From positions 1-64,000 of the forward strand of contig NZ_JAMTCG010000009.1 in assembly GCF_024171725.1 (NCBI RefSeq): a stretch of DNA of 64,000 nucleotides, in the 5' to 3' direction. Below are positions 11,786 through 20,397 of this stretch, piece after piece; positions within the stretch are counted from its first letter, which is position 1, and each line of letters opens with the position of its first letter. This DNA is from Williamsia serinedens. GTDB lineage: Bacteria > Actinomycetota > Actinomycetes > Mycobacteriales > Mycobacteriaceae. Under the pieces are notes generated by a model. That model was not told the DNA's origin and made no database searches. It saw only the letters and a list, made by a program, of their open reading frames with translations. Both the position numbers and the translations under genes were made by a program.

Positions 11786-12976
11786 TCACGGCGTTCGGGC
11801 GCCGGGACGCCGCATGCGTGCGACGACGGCGCGGCGCCGGAGTCGGGGCACGACCGTCGCCACCAACGCCACCACGAGTCCCCCGGCGAGGGCCGGGATC
11901 ACCACCGACACGGAGAAGACGGTGCTCGCCGCGACGCTGAACGCCAGCACCGCGACCCACAGGTAGATGACCAGCACGACGCGACGCTGGGAGTGTCCGA
12001 GTTCGAGCAGTCGGTGGTGCAGGTGCATCTTGTCCGGTGTGTAGAAACCCACGCCCGCGCGGGTCCGGCGGATCACCGCCAGCAGCATGTCGAGCATCGG
12101 GATGAACATGACCGCGGCCACCAGGATCAGCGGCGAGAGCAGTGAGAACAGGTCCGCCGGACCGTAGGCGGTGACCGCGATGCGACCCGACGCGCTGGTC
12201 GACGCGGTGGCCAGCATCAGCCCGATGAGCATCGAGCCCGAGTCGCCCATGAAGATGCGCGCCGGCTGGAAGTTGTGCGGCAGGAACCCCAGGCAGGCGC
12301 CCGCGAGCGCGACGGAGATGAGGGCGGGCGGGTAGTAGCTGACGTCGCCCCCCTGGTCGCGGAGGAGGCCGAGCGAGAACAGCAGGATGGCCAGTGCCGC
12401 GATGAAGGCGAGGCCCGCGGCCAGTCCGTCGAGGCCGTCGACGAAGTTGATCGCGTTGATGGTCGCCACCGTCAGCGCGATGGTGACCAGTCCCGACTGC
12501 AGAGGGTCGAGGACGACGGTGTCGATGCCGCCGAACGGCACCGGGATGACCGTCCAGCTCACGCCCATCAGGACCAGGACACCGGCCGCGGTGAGCTGGC
12601 CGACGAACTTCGTCAGCGCGTCCAGGCCCCAGCGGTCGTCGATGATGCCGACGACCACGATGACCAGCGCGGCGACCACCACCGCGTCCATGTCGTCGGT
12701 GTAGGCGAACCCCCGTGTCAGGGCGGGGAGCTGCTGGGCGATGAGGATGGCCGCGAGCACGCCGAGCAGCATCCCGACACCCCCGAGGCGGGGGGTCGGG
12801 ACGGCGTGCACGTCGCGGGCCCGGGGCACCGCGACGGCCCCGGTGCGGGTGGCGACGACACGGACCGCGCCGGTCGCCAGGTAGGTGATCAACGCCGCGC
12901 TCATGCCGACGAGGGCCAACTCGCGCAACGGCACACCCGCACCGTTGTTCGAGAGGGTCGTCGCGGCGAGGAGCAC
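11786..12976 (-). CDS. wecA: MraY/WecA-family undecaprenyl-phosphate sugar-1-phosphate transferase
   Basis: A 396-aa polytopic membrane enzyme (about 11 helices) that moves GlcNAc-1-phosphate from UDP-GlcNAc to decaprenyl or undecaprenyl phosphate, the first step of arabinogalactan linker or surface-polymer synthesis. Family motifs: GIIDDRWG, NAINFVDGLDGLAAG, FMGDSGSM and the His-rich DKMHLHHRLL. It is the Rv1302 (rfe/wecA) homologue and sits in the same place ahead of atpI. The GTG start is uncertain; starting at the nearby VGMSAAL would remove 23 residues. Confidence 0.93.
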   Translation of the reverse strand: MLLAATTLSNNGAGVPLRELALVGMSAALITYLATGAVRVVATRTGAVAVPRARDVHAVPTPRLGGVGMLLGVLAAILIAQQLPALTRGFAYTDDMDAVVVAALVIVVVGIIDDRWGLDALTKFVGQLTAAGVLVLMGVSWTVIPVPFGGIDTVVLDPLQSGLVTIALTVATINAINFVDGLDGLAAGLAFIAALAILLFSLGLLRDQGGDVSYYPPALISVALAGACLGFLPHNFQPARIFMGDSGSMLIGLMLATASTSASGRIAVTAYGPADLFSLLSPLILVAAVMFIPMLDMLLAVIRRTRAGVGFYTPDKMHLHHRLLELGHSQRRVVLVIYLWVAVLAFSVAASTVFSVSVVIPALAGGLVVALVATVVPRLRRRAVVARMRRPGARTP

Positions 12977-13041
12977 CCGTCGAATCTACTGGTGTCCCCC
13001 ACCGGCGTCCCCGCCCGCGGCGGCGCGTCGCGCGGTCCGCG

Positions 13042-13707
13042 TCAGTCGAGCAGGGTGGCCGTCTCGACCCCGAGCACCTCGGCGATCTGCTCGGGCGGGA
13101 CCGCGCCCGAGCGCAGGATCGCCGGTGTGGGACCGGACAGGTCGACGATGGTCGACGGCGTCGCGTGGTCGGCCGGTCCCCCGTCGAGGTAGACGGCGAC
13201 GTCGTCACCGAGCTGGGCGCGCGCCTCGTCGGCGGTGGTCGCGGGCGGGTTGCCGGAGCGGTTCGCGCTCGACACGGCCATCGGCCCCACCTCGCGGAGC
13301 AGCTCGATGGCCACCGGGTGCAGGGGCATGCGGACCATGACCGTGCCGCTGGTGTCGCCGAGGTCCCACGCCAGCGACGGCGCCTGCTCCACGACGATGC
13401 TCAGCCCGCCGGGCCAGAAAGCGCGGACGAGCTCGCGCATCCGCGGCGTGACCGAGAGGACGAGGCCATCGATGGTGTCCCACGACCCGACGAGAACGGG
13501 GACCGGCATGTCACGGCCCCGGTTCTTCGTCGCGAGCAGGGACGCGACGGCGTCGGAGTCGAACGCGTCGCAGCCCAGCCCGTAGAGCGTGTCCGTGGGG
13601 AGGACGACGAGACGTCCGGACTTCACCGCGCCCACCGCGGCGCGGATCCCGGCGGCGCGCGAATCGACCTGGTTGCAATCGAACACGGTGCTCACGTGGG
13701 TCATCAT
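13042..13707 (-). CDS. tsaC: L-threonylcarbamoyladenylate synthase (Sua5/YrdC/TsaC)
   Basis: A 221-aa enzyme making threonylcarbamoyl-AMP from Thr, bicarbonate and ATP for the t6A37 modification of ANN-decoding tRNAs. The YrdC core is clear: PTDTLYGLGCDA near residue 38, KNRGRDMPVPVL near residue 62, and SSANRSGNPP near residue 146. The ATG at 13705-13707 overlaps the prmC stop (ATGA). A GTG four codons downstream is the other plausible start. Conserved neighbour of prfA-prmC. Confidence 0.93.
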   Translation of the reverse strand: MMTHVSTVFDCNQVDSRAAGIRAAVGAVKSGRLVVLPTDTLYGLGCDAFDSDAVASLLATKNRGRDMPVPVLVGSWDTIDGLVLSVTPRMRELVRAFWPGGLSIVVEQAPSLAWDLGDTSGTVMVRMPLHPVAIELLREVGPMAVSSANRSGNPPATTADEARAQLGDDVAVYLDGGPADHATPSTIVDLSGPTPAILRSGAVPPEQIAEVLGVETATLLD

Positions 13708-14585
13708 CCCACGGCCGTGGAGGTGTCCGACCGTCGGCGCGCGCTGACGAACCGGGGTCGGCCCGTGAGGTCACGGTGCGCGACGACCCCGTCGAACGCG
13801 TCGGTGGCGTCCAGCGCCGCGGCGACGCGGTCGGCGGTGGTGTCGTCGTGTTCGATCGCGCACCGCCCACCGGGCACGAGGACCGCGGCGATCGCCGCGA
13901 CCATCGGCGTGATGACGCTCATCCCGTCCCGCCCGCCGAACACGGCGACGTCGGGGTCGTGGGCGACCTCGGGCGTCACGTCGGCGGTGGACGGGACGTA
14001 GGGCGGGTTGCTCACGACGACGTCGATCGGGCCGTCGGCGGGATGCCGCCAGTCGAGGGTGGTGGCGTCGCCGGCACGCACCTCGACCCGTCGTCGCCAC
14101 GGCTCCGGCGCGTCGGTCACGTTGCGCCGCAACCAGATCAGGGCGTCGGCATCCTTCTCGACGGCGACCACGGTCGCGTCGGTGAGCGCGGCGACGCCCA
14201 GCGCGAGGGCGCCGCTGCCGCTGCACAGGTCGACGACGCGCGGCGCGGGACCGGCCCGCGCGCATGCACCGACCGCCCACTCGAGCAGCAGTTCGGTCTC
14301 CGGCCGCGGCACGAAGACCCCGGGGCCGACCGCCAGCGTCACCGGACCGAACGCCGCGTCCCCCAGGATGTGCTGCAGTGGTTCACGATCCGCGCGGCGA
14401 CCGACGAGGGCGGTGAGCTCCGCGTGCTCCGCATCGGTCAGGGAGTCCACCACGACGAGTCGACCGCGATCGACACGCAGCACGTGGGCGACGAGGAGTT
14501 CGGCGTCGACACGGGGTGAGGCCACGCCCACCGCCGCGAGTCGAGCCGTGGCGGCGGCGATCACGTCGCGGACCCGGGCGGTCAT
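13704..14585 (-). CDS. prmC: Peptide chain release factor N5-glutamine methyltransferase
   Basis: A 293-aa SAM-dependent enzyme that methylates the Gln of the GGQ motif in release factors. The catalytic NPPY is at residues 193-196 and the SAM loop DLCSGSGALALG at about 119-130. An N-terminal helical domain of about 80 residues contacts the release factor. The start overlaps the prfA stop in an ATGA, so enzyme and substrate are translationally coupled. Confidence 0.96.
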   Translation of the reverse strand: MTARVRDVIAAATARLAAVGVASPRVDAELLVAHVLRVDRGRLVVVDSLTDAEHAELTALVGRRADREPLQHILGDAAFGPVTLAVGPGVFVPRPETELLLEWAVGACARAGPAPRVVDLCSGSGALALGVAALTDATVVAVEKDADALIWLRRNVTDAPEPWRRRVEVRAGDATTLDWRHPADGPIDVVVSNPPYVPSTADVTPEVAHDPDVAVFGGRDGMSVITPMVAAIAAVLVPGGRCAIEHDDTTADRVAAALDATDAFDGVVAHRDLTGRPRFVSARRRSDTSTAVG

Positions 14586-15658
14586 CAGGCCTGCAGGCGC
14601 GCCTGGCGGTCGGCGGCGACGAGGGCGTCGAGCAGGGCGTCGAGATCGCCGTCGAGGACGGCGTCGAGGTTGTGGGCCTTGAACCCGACGCGGTGGTCGG
14701 TGATGCGGTTCTCGGGGAAGTTGTAGGTGCGGATGCGTTCCGACCGGTCGACGGTGCGGATCTGCGCCGCGCGCCCCTGCGCCGCCTGGGCATCCGCCTC
14801 GTCCTCGGCCGCAGCCTGCAGGCGCGCGGCGAGCACCTGCAGCGCCCGGGCCTTGTTCTGCAGCTGCGAGCGCTCGTTCTGGCAGGTGACGACGATCCCG
14901 GTGGGCAGGTGGGTGATCCGCACGGCCGAGTCGGTGGTGTTCACACCCTGGCCGCCCTTGCCGGAGCTGCGGTAGACGTCGATGCGCAGGTCGGAATCGT
15001 CGATCGTGACGGCCTCGACCTCGTCGGGCTCGGGATAGGCCAGGACGCCGGCCGCCGAGGTGTGGATCCTGCCCTGCGACTCGGTCACCGGCACGCGCTG
15101 GACCCGGTGCACGCCGCCCTCGAACTTCATCCGTCCCCAGACACCGTCGGGCGACGCGGCCTTCGCCTTGATGGACAGCGTGGCGTCCTTGTACCCGCCC
15201 AGATCCGACTCCGTGACGCCGAGAAGCGTTGCGGCCCAACCACGCCGTTCGCAGTACCGGAGGTACATGCGGGCGAGGTCGGCGGCGAACAACGCCGACT
15301 CCTCCCCTCCCTCACCGGATTTGATCTCCAGCACGACGTCGTCGCCGTCGTGGGGGTCACGGGGTGCGAGGAGGTCGGCCAGGGCGACGTCGAGATCGGC
15401 CACCGTCGCCTCGAGCTCGGTGACCTCGTCGGCGAAGGACGGGTCGTCCGCCGCGAGTTCCCGTGCGGCGGACAGGTCCTCGCGAGCGGCGACGAGCCGG
15501 TCGTGCGTGGCCTTCACCTGGGCCAGCTCGGCGAACCTCTTGCCCACCCGTCGCGCTGCGGCTGGGTCGTCGTGCAGGGACGGGTCCGCCATCTGCGACT
15601 CGAGACCCGCGTACTCGGCGAGGACGTCGTCGACGGCAGACGGCTGTGTCGTGCTCAC
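14585..15658 (-). CDS. prfA: Peptide chain release factor 1
   Basis: A 357-aa factor that ends translation at UAA and UAG. The peptidyl-hydrolysis GGQ is at residues 235-237 inside [10 protein letters not shown]. The stop-recognition tripeptide of RF1 type is PVT at 190-192. The GTG start is preceded by a GAGGAGG ribosome-binding site with good spacing. It sits between rpmE and prmC, as in many actinobacteria. Confidence 0.98.
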   Translation of the reverse strand: MSTTQPSAVDDVLAEYAGLESQMADPSLHDDPAAARRVGKRFAELAQVKATHDRLVAAREDLSAARELAADDPSFADEVTELEATVADLDVALADLLAPRDPHDGDDVVLEIKSGEGGEESALFAADLARMYLRYCERRGWAATLLGVTESDLGGYKDATLSIKAKAASPDGVWGRMKFEGGVHRVQRVPVTESQGRIHTSAAGVLAYPEPDEVEAVTIDDSDLRIDVYRSSGKGGQGVNTTDSAVRITHLPTGIVVTCQNERSQLQNKARALQVLAARLQAAAEDEADAQAAQGRAAQIRTVDRSERIRTYNFPENRITDHRVGFKAHNLDAVLDGDLDALLDALVAADRQARLQA

Positions 15659-15722
15659 GGCGACCTCCTCGGGGTCGTGGGACGGGGGCCGACCGGACGC
15701 GGTCGGCGAGGGTGCAGACGCA

Positions 15723-15761
15723 CCGACGCCCGCCCTGCGCGATGCGCGGGACGGGCGTCGG
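15723..15761 (-). terminator. GC-rich hairpin between rpmE and prfA
   Basis: CCGACGCCCG pairs perfectly with CGGGCGTCGG, and inner CCC/GGG and GCGC/GCGC pairs extend the stem past two single-base bulges. It lies 8 nt after the rpmE stop on the rpmE strand. With no T-run it may be a partial terminator that lowers readthrough from the ribosomal gene into prfA. Confidence 0.55.
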
Positions 15762-15769
15762 TAAATGAG

Positions 15770-16003
15770 CTACTTGGCGGCGTCGGCGCCCTTCGGCGTG
15801 CGCTTGCCGTAGCGCTTCTCGAAGCGCGCGACACGGCCGCCGGTGTCGAGGATCTTCTGCTTGCCCGTGTAGAACGGGTGGCACTGCGAGCAGACCTCGA
15901 CCGTGATCTGGCCGCTGTCCCGCGTGCTCCGCGTCTGGAAGGTGTTGCCGCAGCCGCACACCACGGTGGTGTCGACGTACTGCGGGTGAATGCCCTGCTT
16001 CAT
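15770..16003 (-). CDS. rpmE: 50S ribosomal protein L31
   Basis: A 77-aa ribosomal protein. It is the zinc-binding (C+) form: four cysteines occur as CGC (residues 16-18) and CSQC (37-40). The start is the ATG giving MKQGIHPQY, with an AAAGGGA ribosome-binding site; upstream in-frame ATGs are not conserved. It is the head of the leftward rpmE-to-atpC run. Confidence 0.97.
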   Translation of the reverse strand: MKQGIHPQYVDTTVVCGCGNTFQTRSTRDSGQITVEVCSQCHPFYTGKQKILDTGGRVARFEKRYGKRTPKGADAAK

Positions 16004-16113
16004 CTGGTGTCCCTTTCGTGGTCGCCGGGTCACCGCTGCCCCTGTGGGACACCGCGGTGTGAACCGGAACCGGACGGTGATGATGTGCATCGAGGTGGTG
16101 CACAACCTTGCCG

Positions 16114-16142
16114 AGTATGCCAGACCCGTGACCTGCGTCGAA
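16114..16142 (-). promoter_or_regulatory. Probable rpmE promoter
   Basis: Minus-strand -35 TTCGAC (16137-16142), a 17-nt spacer and -10 CATACT (16114-16119). It would give a 5' leader of roughly 100 nt before rpmE. Confidence 0.45.
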
Positions 16143-16273
16143 ATCGACGCCCGGCGGGCCGTGATGCTCGGACATGGGTGTCAACCAGCGGAGACGTCCC
16201 GACATTCCCGGCGTCTCTACCCTCGCGGGGAGACGGCGGAGCACGCCGGCGGGACGGCGAGAGGGGTGTCGGG

Positions 16274-16960
16274 ATGCGACGTCGGACTCTGGTGGTGGCG
16301 ATCGTCGCGGCGCTGGTGGTGACGGCCGGGGTGGTCGTCATCACCGTCGCGCTGACCGGTCGGTCGTCGCCGCGCGCGCAGAGCTGGGTCCCGACCGCCG
16401 ACGACCCGGACCCGGCGATGCGCATCCCCGGTGTCGTCCGGGCGTTCTACCGCGGTGGACACGTCGGGCCCGGAAAGCGCGTCGCGTACCGCTACAGCCC
16501 ACCCGTCGGAGGCCGACACGACGCTGTCTGGGCCGCCTGCACCGGGGTCGTCTACCCGCGCGCGCTGCGGGACGAGAACGCGGTGCACTCCCTCGAGCAC
16601 GGAGCGGTGTGGATCACCTACGCCCCGTCCCTCGACGCGGCGTCGGTGACCGCGCTCGCCCGGCGCGTCACCGGCGTCGACCACATGCTGATGTCGCCCT
16701 ACCCCGGGCTCGACCGACCGATCTCGGTGCAGGCGTGGGGACACCAGTTGCGCCTCGACCGCGCCGACGATCCCCGGCTCGACCACTTCGTCACCGCGAC
16801 CCGCCTGAACACCCAGAAGGGCGTGTACCCGGAGGACCCGACGGCGTTCGCGTCCCCGGAGCCCACCGGCACCTGCGCGAGCACGGGTGTGTTCGACGTC
16901 GACGACCCGCCGCGGGCGGACGTCGGCCCGCCGCCGACGTCGGCCATCCCCGACGCCTGA
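16274..16960 (+). CDS. DUF3105 family membrane-anchored protein (copy 1)
   Basis: A 228-aa protein with an N-terminal transmembrane anchor (about residues 5-28, LVVAIVAALVVTAGVVVITVAL) and an extracytoplasmic DUF3105 domain. The domain's conserved landmarks are present: GGRHD, ACTGVVYP, ENAVHSLEHGAVWI (with its two His), MSPYPGL and AWGHQL. Function unknown. The ATG was chosen for the anchor that follows it; the long upstream extension is an antisense shadow of prfA and rpmE. A second copy lies at 26.1 kb beside a DUF305 gene; this copy stands alone, convergent with rho. Confidence 0.8.
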   Translation: MRRRTLVVAIVAALVVTAGVVVITVALTGRSSPRAQSWVPTADDPDPAMRIPGVVRAFYRGGHVGPGKRVAYRYSPPVGGRHDAVWAACTGVVYPRALRDENAVHSLEHGAVWITYAPSLDAASVTALARRVTGVDHMLMSPYPGLDRPISVQAWGHQLRLDRADDPRLDHFVTATRLNTQKGVYPEDPTAFASPEPTGTCASTGVFDVDDPPRADVGPPPTSAIPDA

Positions 16961-16977
16961 CGGTCACCGCTCGAGAG

Positions 16978-19050
16978 TCAGTCCTCGGTGAGCTGACCCG
17001 GTGCGTTCTTCTGCACCTGCATGAGGAACTCGATGTTCGTCTTCGACTTCCGCAGCTGCGAGATGAGCAGGTCGATGGCGGCCTGGGAGTCCAGACCGGA
17101 CAGCAGCCGCCGCAGCTTGTGGACGATGGCGAATTCGTCGGCCGACATCATCAGCTCGTCCTTGCGCGTGCTGGACAGGTTGACGTCGACGGCCGGGAAC
17201 ACGCGTCGCTCGGAGATCTTGCGGTCGAGCTTGAGCTCGGCGTTGCCGGTGCCCTTGAACTCCTCGAAGATCACCGTGTCGCCGGTGGAGCCGGTCTCCA
17301 CCAGCGCCGAGGCGATGATCGTCAGCGAGCCGCCGTTCTCGATGTTGCGCGCCGCACCGAGGAACCGCTTCGGCGGGTAGAGCGCCGTCGAGTCGACACC
17401 GCCGGACAGGATCCGGCCCGACGCCGGCGACGCGTTGTTGTATGCGCGGCCGAGGCGGGTGATCGAGTCGAGCAGCACCACGACGTCCTTGCCGGACTCC
17501 ACGACGCGCTTCGCGCGCTCGATCGCGAGTTCGGCCACCGACGTGTGGTCCGACGGCGGGCGGTCGAAGGTGGAGGCGATGACCTCGCCCTTCACCGAGC
17601 GGGTCATGTCGGTGACCTCCTCGGGACGCTCGTCGACGAGGACGACCATGAGGTGACACTCGGGGTTGTTGATGGAGATCGCGTTCGCGATGTCCTGCAG
17701 GATCGTCGTCTTGCCCGCCTTGGGCGGCGACACGATCAGCGCACGCTGTCCCTTGCCGATCGGCATGATCAGGTCGATGACGCGGGTCGAGAGACGCTCG
17801 GGCGTGGTCTCGAGTCGGAGACGCTCGTTCGGGTACAGCGGCGTCAGCTTCCCGAACTCCGGACGCTTGCGCGCGGCCTCGACGTCGCCGCCGTTGACCG
17901 TGTCCAGCCGCACCAGCGGGTTGAACTTCTGGCGCTGGTTGTTCTGCTCACCGTCGCGGGGCAGCTTCACCGCACCGGTGATGGCGTCGCCGCGGCGCAG
18001 CCCGTTCTTGCGGACGAGGTTCATCGACACGTAGACGTCGTTCGGCCCGGCGAGGTACCCCGAGGTCCGGACGAACGCGTAGTTGTCGAGGACGTCGAGG
18101 ATGCCGGCGACGGGCTGCAACACGTCGTCGTCGCTGATCTGAGGCTCGGCGTCGTTCCCGCCCTCGCGGTCACGTCCACGACGCCGCTCACGGAACCGAC
18201 GACCCCGCCGGCCGCGGCCGCCGCCCTCGCCGTCGTCCTCCTGGCGGTCGTTGCCGCCGCCGCGGGGGCCGTTCTGGCCGCCCCGGCCCTGGTTGCCGTC
18301 GCCGCGGTCGGAGCGGTTCCCGTCAGCACGATTGCCGTCACCACGGTTGCCGTCGCCACGGTTCCCGTCACCGCGGTTGTTGTCGCCACGGCCCTGGTTG
18401 TCGCGGTTGCCGCCGTCCCGGTTGTTCTCACCGCGGCCACCGTCCCGGTTGTTCTCGCGGTTCTCGCCGCGGTTGCCGTCCCGGTTGTTCTCGCGGTTCT
18501 CACCGCGGCTGCCGTCACCACGCTCGCGGGTGCGCTGGTTGTCGCCACCCTGGTCCCGGCTCTGGTCACCGCGCTGCTCGCCCCGGCGCTGCCCGCGCTC
18601 ACGGGTGCGCTGCGGACGGTCCTCGCCGTCGCCTCGAGCCGACTCGCGGGTGTCGTCGTCACGGGTGTCGCCGGCCGACCCACTGTCCTTCTGCGACGCA
18701 CCGTCGCGCTCCCTGACAGGGCGGTCGCCGTCCCGGCCCCGGGACTCGTCGCCGGCCGGTGTCGACGCGGCGGGCGCATCGGCGGTGGTCGGCGCGGTGC
18801 GCGACCCGCCGTTCCCGTTGGTCGGGGCCGCCGACGACCCGGTCGACTGGCGGGCCGCGATGGCGGCCACGAGGTCGCCCTTGCGCATGCCCGAGGTGCC
18901 GCGGATGCCCAGTTCACCGGCGAGTTGTCGCAGCTCGGTGAGCACCATCGCGTTGAGTCCGGTCCCGCGGGAGCGACCGCCGCGGGCGGGCGCGTCGGCG
19001 GCCGGGGCCGCCTCGGGAGCCGGGGTCGAGATCAGGTCCGTATCGGTCAC
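16978..19050 (-). CDS. rho: Transcription termination factor Rho
   Basis: A 690-aa hexameric RNA helicase. Order: N-terminal helical Rho-N domain (about residues 32-68), a very long disordered insertion (about 70-300), cold-shock RNA-binding domain (about 310-385), then the ATPase with Walker A PPKAGKTT and Walker B VVVLLDSITRLGRAYN. E. coli Rho is 419 aa; the excess is almost all in the insertion, which is rich in Arg, Gly, Asn and Asp. Actinobacterial Rho proteins often carry an Arg-rich insertion. The GTG start has a GAAAGGA ribosome-binding site. Confidence 0.97.
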   Translation of the reverse strand: MTDTDLISTPAPEAAPAADAPARGGRSRGTGLNAMVLTELRQLAGELGIRGTSGMRKGDLVAAIAARQSTGSSAAPTNGNGGSRTAPTTADAPAASTPAGDESRGRDGDRPVRERDGASQKDSGSAGDTRDDDTRESARGDGEDRPQRTRERGQRRGEQRGDQSRDQGGDNQRTRERGDGSRGENRENNRDGNRGENRENNRDGGRGENNRDGGNRDNQGRGDNNRGDGNRGDGNRGDGNRADGNRSDRGDGNQGRGGQNGPRGGGNDRQEDDGEGGGRGRRGRRFRERRRGRDREGGNDAEPQISDDDVLQPVAGILDVLDNYAFVRTSGYLAGPNDVYVSMNLVRKNGLRRGDAITGAVKLPRDGEQNNQRQKFNPLVRLDTVNGGDVEAARKRPEFGKLTPLYPNERLRLETTPERLSTRVIDLIMPIGKGQRALIVSPPKAGKTTILQDIANAISINNPECHLMVVLVDERPEEVTDMTRSVKGEVIASTFDRPPSDHTSVAELAIERAKRVVESGKDVVVLLDSITRLGRAYNNASPASGRILSGGVDSTALYPPKRFLGAARNIENGGSLTIIASALVETGSTGDTVIFEEFKGTGNAELKLDRKISERRVFPAVDVNLSSTRKDELMMSADEFAIVHKLRRLLSGLDSQAAIDLLISQLRKSKTNIEFLMQVQKNAPGQLTED
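18313..18501 (-). repeat. In-frame repeats inside the Rho insertion
   Basis: Coding repeats within rho. Two near-copies of RGENRENNRDG (residues about 182-205) and then runs of RGDGN units (about 226-245), with variants between. At the DNA level this is a 12-15-bp minisatellite-like array. Copy number is likely to vary between strains (inference). Confidence 0.7.
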
Positions 19051-19443
19051 GGATGTCCTTTCGTTCCCCACCGTGAGAAGAACGGTGGGGGTTTCGCATA
19101 CCCGCCGTGGATGCCGGCGGTTCCCGCACCCGTCAGATCGACATGGCCGGAAGTCTGTGTGGTCCGCACCGGGTCGGCGGGACGTCACGCGGCGGGTGCA
19201 CACGTGGTTCGTGTGCGGTCGTCGTGGACCGGCATGCCCGGGGCGGTGGTGTCTCACGCGCACTGCTCGAACGATCTGCGGCCGATCCCGACGACGTGAC
19301 GGCCCGTGGTGCACCCGTCACCGATCTACTCGGGATCTCGAGGAGATGGGCGCGGCAGGACGATCGCATGTCCGCTGCGAGACGACCACATGGTATCCAC
19401 CATGCCGTCCTGCGGCAACACCCACCCGTCCGGCGCGTCGGCG
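19051..19443 (-). other. Long intergenic region before rho
   Basis: Nearly 400 nt without a credible gene, lying between the thrB stop and the rho start on the same strand. It holds a 9-bp perfect hairpin near rho and a short inverted repeat (CATGGT-4 nt-ACCATG, near 19391). I could not find a convincing -35/-10 pair. It may hold the rho promoter and a regulatory leader, since Rho is often autoregulated. Confidence 0.4.
19066..19090 (-). promoter_or_regulatory. Hairpin in the rho leader or thrB terminator
   Basis: CCCCACCGT and its exact complement with a 7-nt loop, ending 16 nt before the rho GTG. On the minus strand it is followed by the rho ribosome-binding site rather than by a T-run. 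It could be the thrB-side terminator or a structure in the rho 5' leader. Confidence 0.45.
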
Positions 19444-20367
19444 TCAGGTGATGGAGACTCCCCCGGCGACACGCAGCGGTCGGACGTCGAACCCCAGCCC
19501 GCTCGCGAACGCGACGCTCTCGTCCGGGATGCGACGGTCGTGCAGCGCCAGCACCGACGGACCGGCACCGGAGACGAAGGCCGCGATCCCGCGGGTCCGC
19601 AGCTCGGCGACGATGCCGGTGGTGTCGGGCAGGACGGGCGCCCGGTAGTGCTGGTGCAGCCGGTCGGCCGTCGCCGCCAGCAGGCAGGACGGGTCGGCCG
19701 TGAGCGCGACCACGGCCAGGGCGCTCCGACTGAGGTTGTGCACGGCGTCGAGCCGCGGCACGGCGTCCGGGAGGAGACCCCGGGTGAGCGCCGTCGACGA
19801 CTCGTGCTGCGGCACGAAGGCCGTGACCGAGATCGACGGGTGCACCACGAGCGGTCGGGCGTGATAGGCGGGCGCGCCGTCGACCTCCTCGGTCCACGAC
19901 ACGATCGCCGAACCCAGCACGCTGGCCGCGGCGTTGTCGGGGTGACCCTCGAACTCGCCCGCCAACTGGATCAGCTGGTCGGCCGAGAAACCTTGTCGCA
20001 CACCACTCTTCGCCATGAGACCCGACGCCGCGGCCAGGCCGGACACGACCGCCGCGGCCGAGGACCCCAGTCCCCGCGAGTGCGGGATGGCGTTGCGGCA
20101 CACGATGTCGAGGCCCGGGGCCTGTACGCCGCCGGCCTCGAGTCCGCGCAGCAGCGCGCGCACGACGAGGTGGGTGTCGTCCAGCGGGACCGACCCGGCG
20201 CCCTCCCCGTCGACGGCCACGCGCACACCCGACGGTGTGACGCGGACGCGCAGGTCGTCGTAGACGTCGAGGGCGATGCCGAGCGAGTCGAACCCGGACC
20301 CCAGGTTGGCCGACGACGCGGGCACCCGGACGTCGGTGACGACGCCGTCGGGCAGGACGGGGAACAT
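19444..20367 (-). CDS. thrB: Homoserine kinase
   Basis: A 307-aa GHMP-superfamily kinase that phosphorylates homoserine with ATP on the way to threonine. The GHMP ATP loop HSRGLGSSAAAVV is at about residues 96-108. The N-terminal VPASSANLGSGFDSLG and the C-terminal SGAGPSVLAL are typical. It is last in the argS-lysA-hom-thrC-thrB run, 30 nt after thrC. Confidence 0.96.
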   Translation of the reverse strand: MFPVLPDGVVTDVRVPASSANLGSGFDSLGIALDVYDDLRVRVTPSGVRVAVDGEGAGSVPLDDTHLVVRALLRGLEAGGVQAPGLDIVCRNAIPHSRGLGSSAAAVVSGLAAASGLMAKSGVRQGFSADQLIQLAGEFEGHPDNAAASVLGSAIVSWTEEVDGAPAYHARPLVVHPSISVTAFVPQHESSTALTRGLLPDAVPRLDAVHNLSRSALAVVALTADPSCLLAATADRLHQHYRAPVLPDTTGIVAELRTRGIAAFVSGAGPSVLALHDRRIPDESVAFASGLGFDVRPLRVAGGVSIT

Positions 20368-20397
20368 CAGACCCGTCCGCGGGGGGCGCCGGACATC

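Noticed and set aside
18313-18501. Non-coding minisatellite
   Set aside because: The repeats keep the rho frame and lie between intact domains, so they are part of the protein.
16174-19299. 1,041-codon plus-strand frame across rho
   Set aside because: Runs opposite rho and out of frame over the DUF3105 gene. Its Ala/Val-rich stretch, which looks like membrane helices, is just the complement of the Rho Asn/Gly/Arg repeats.
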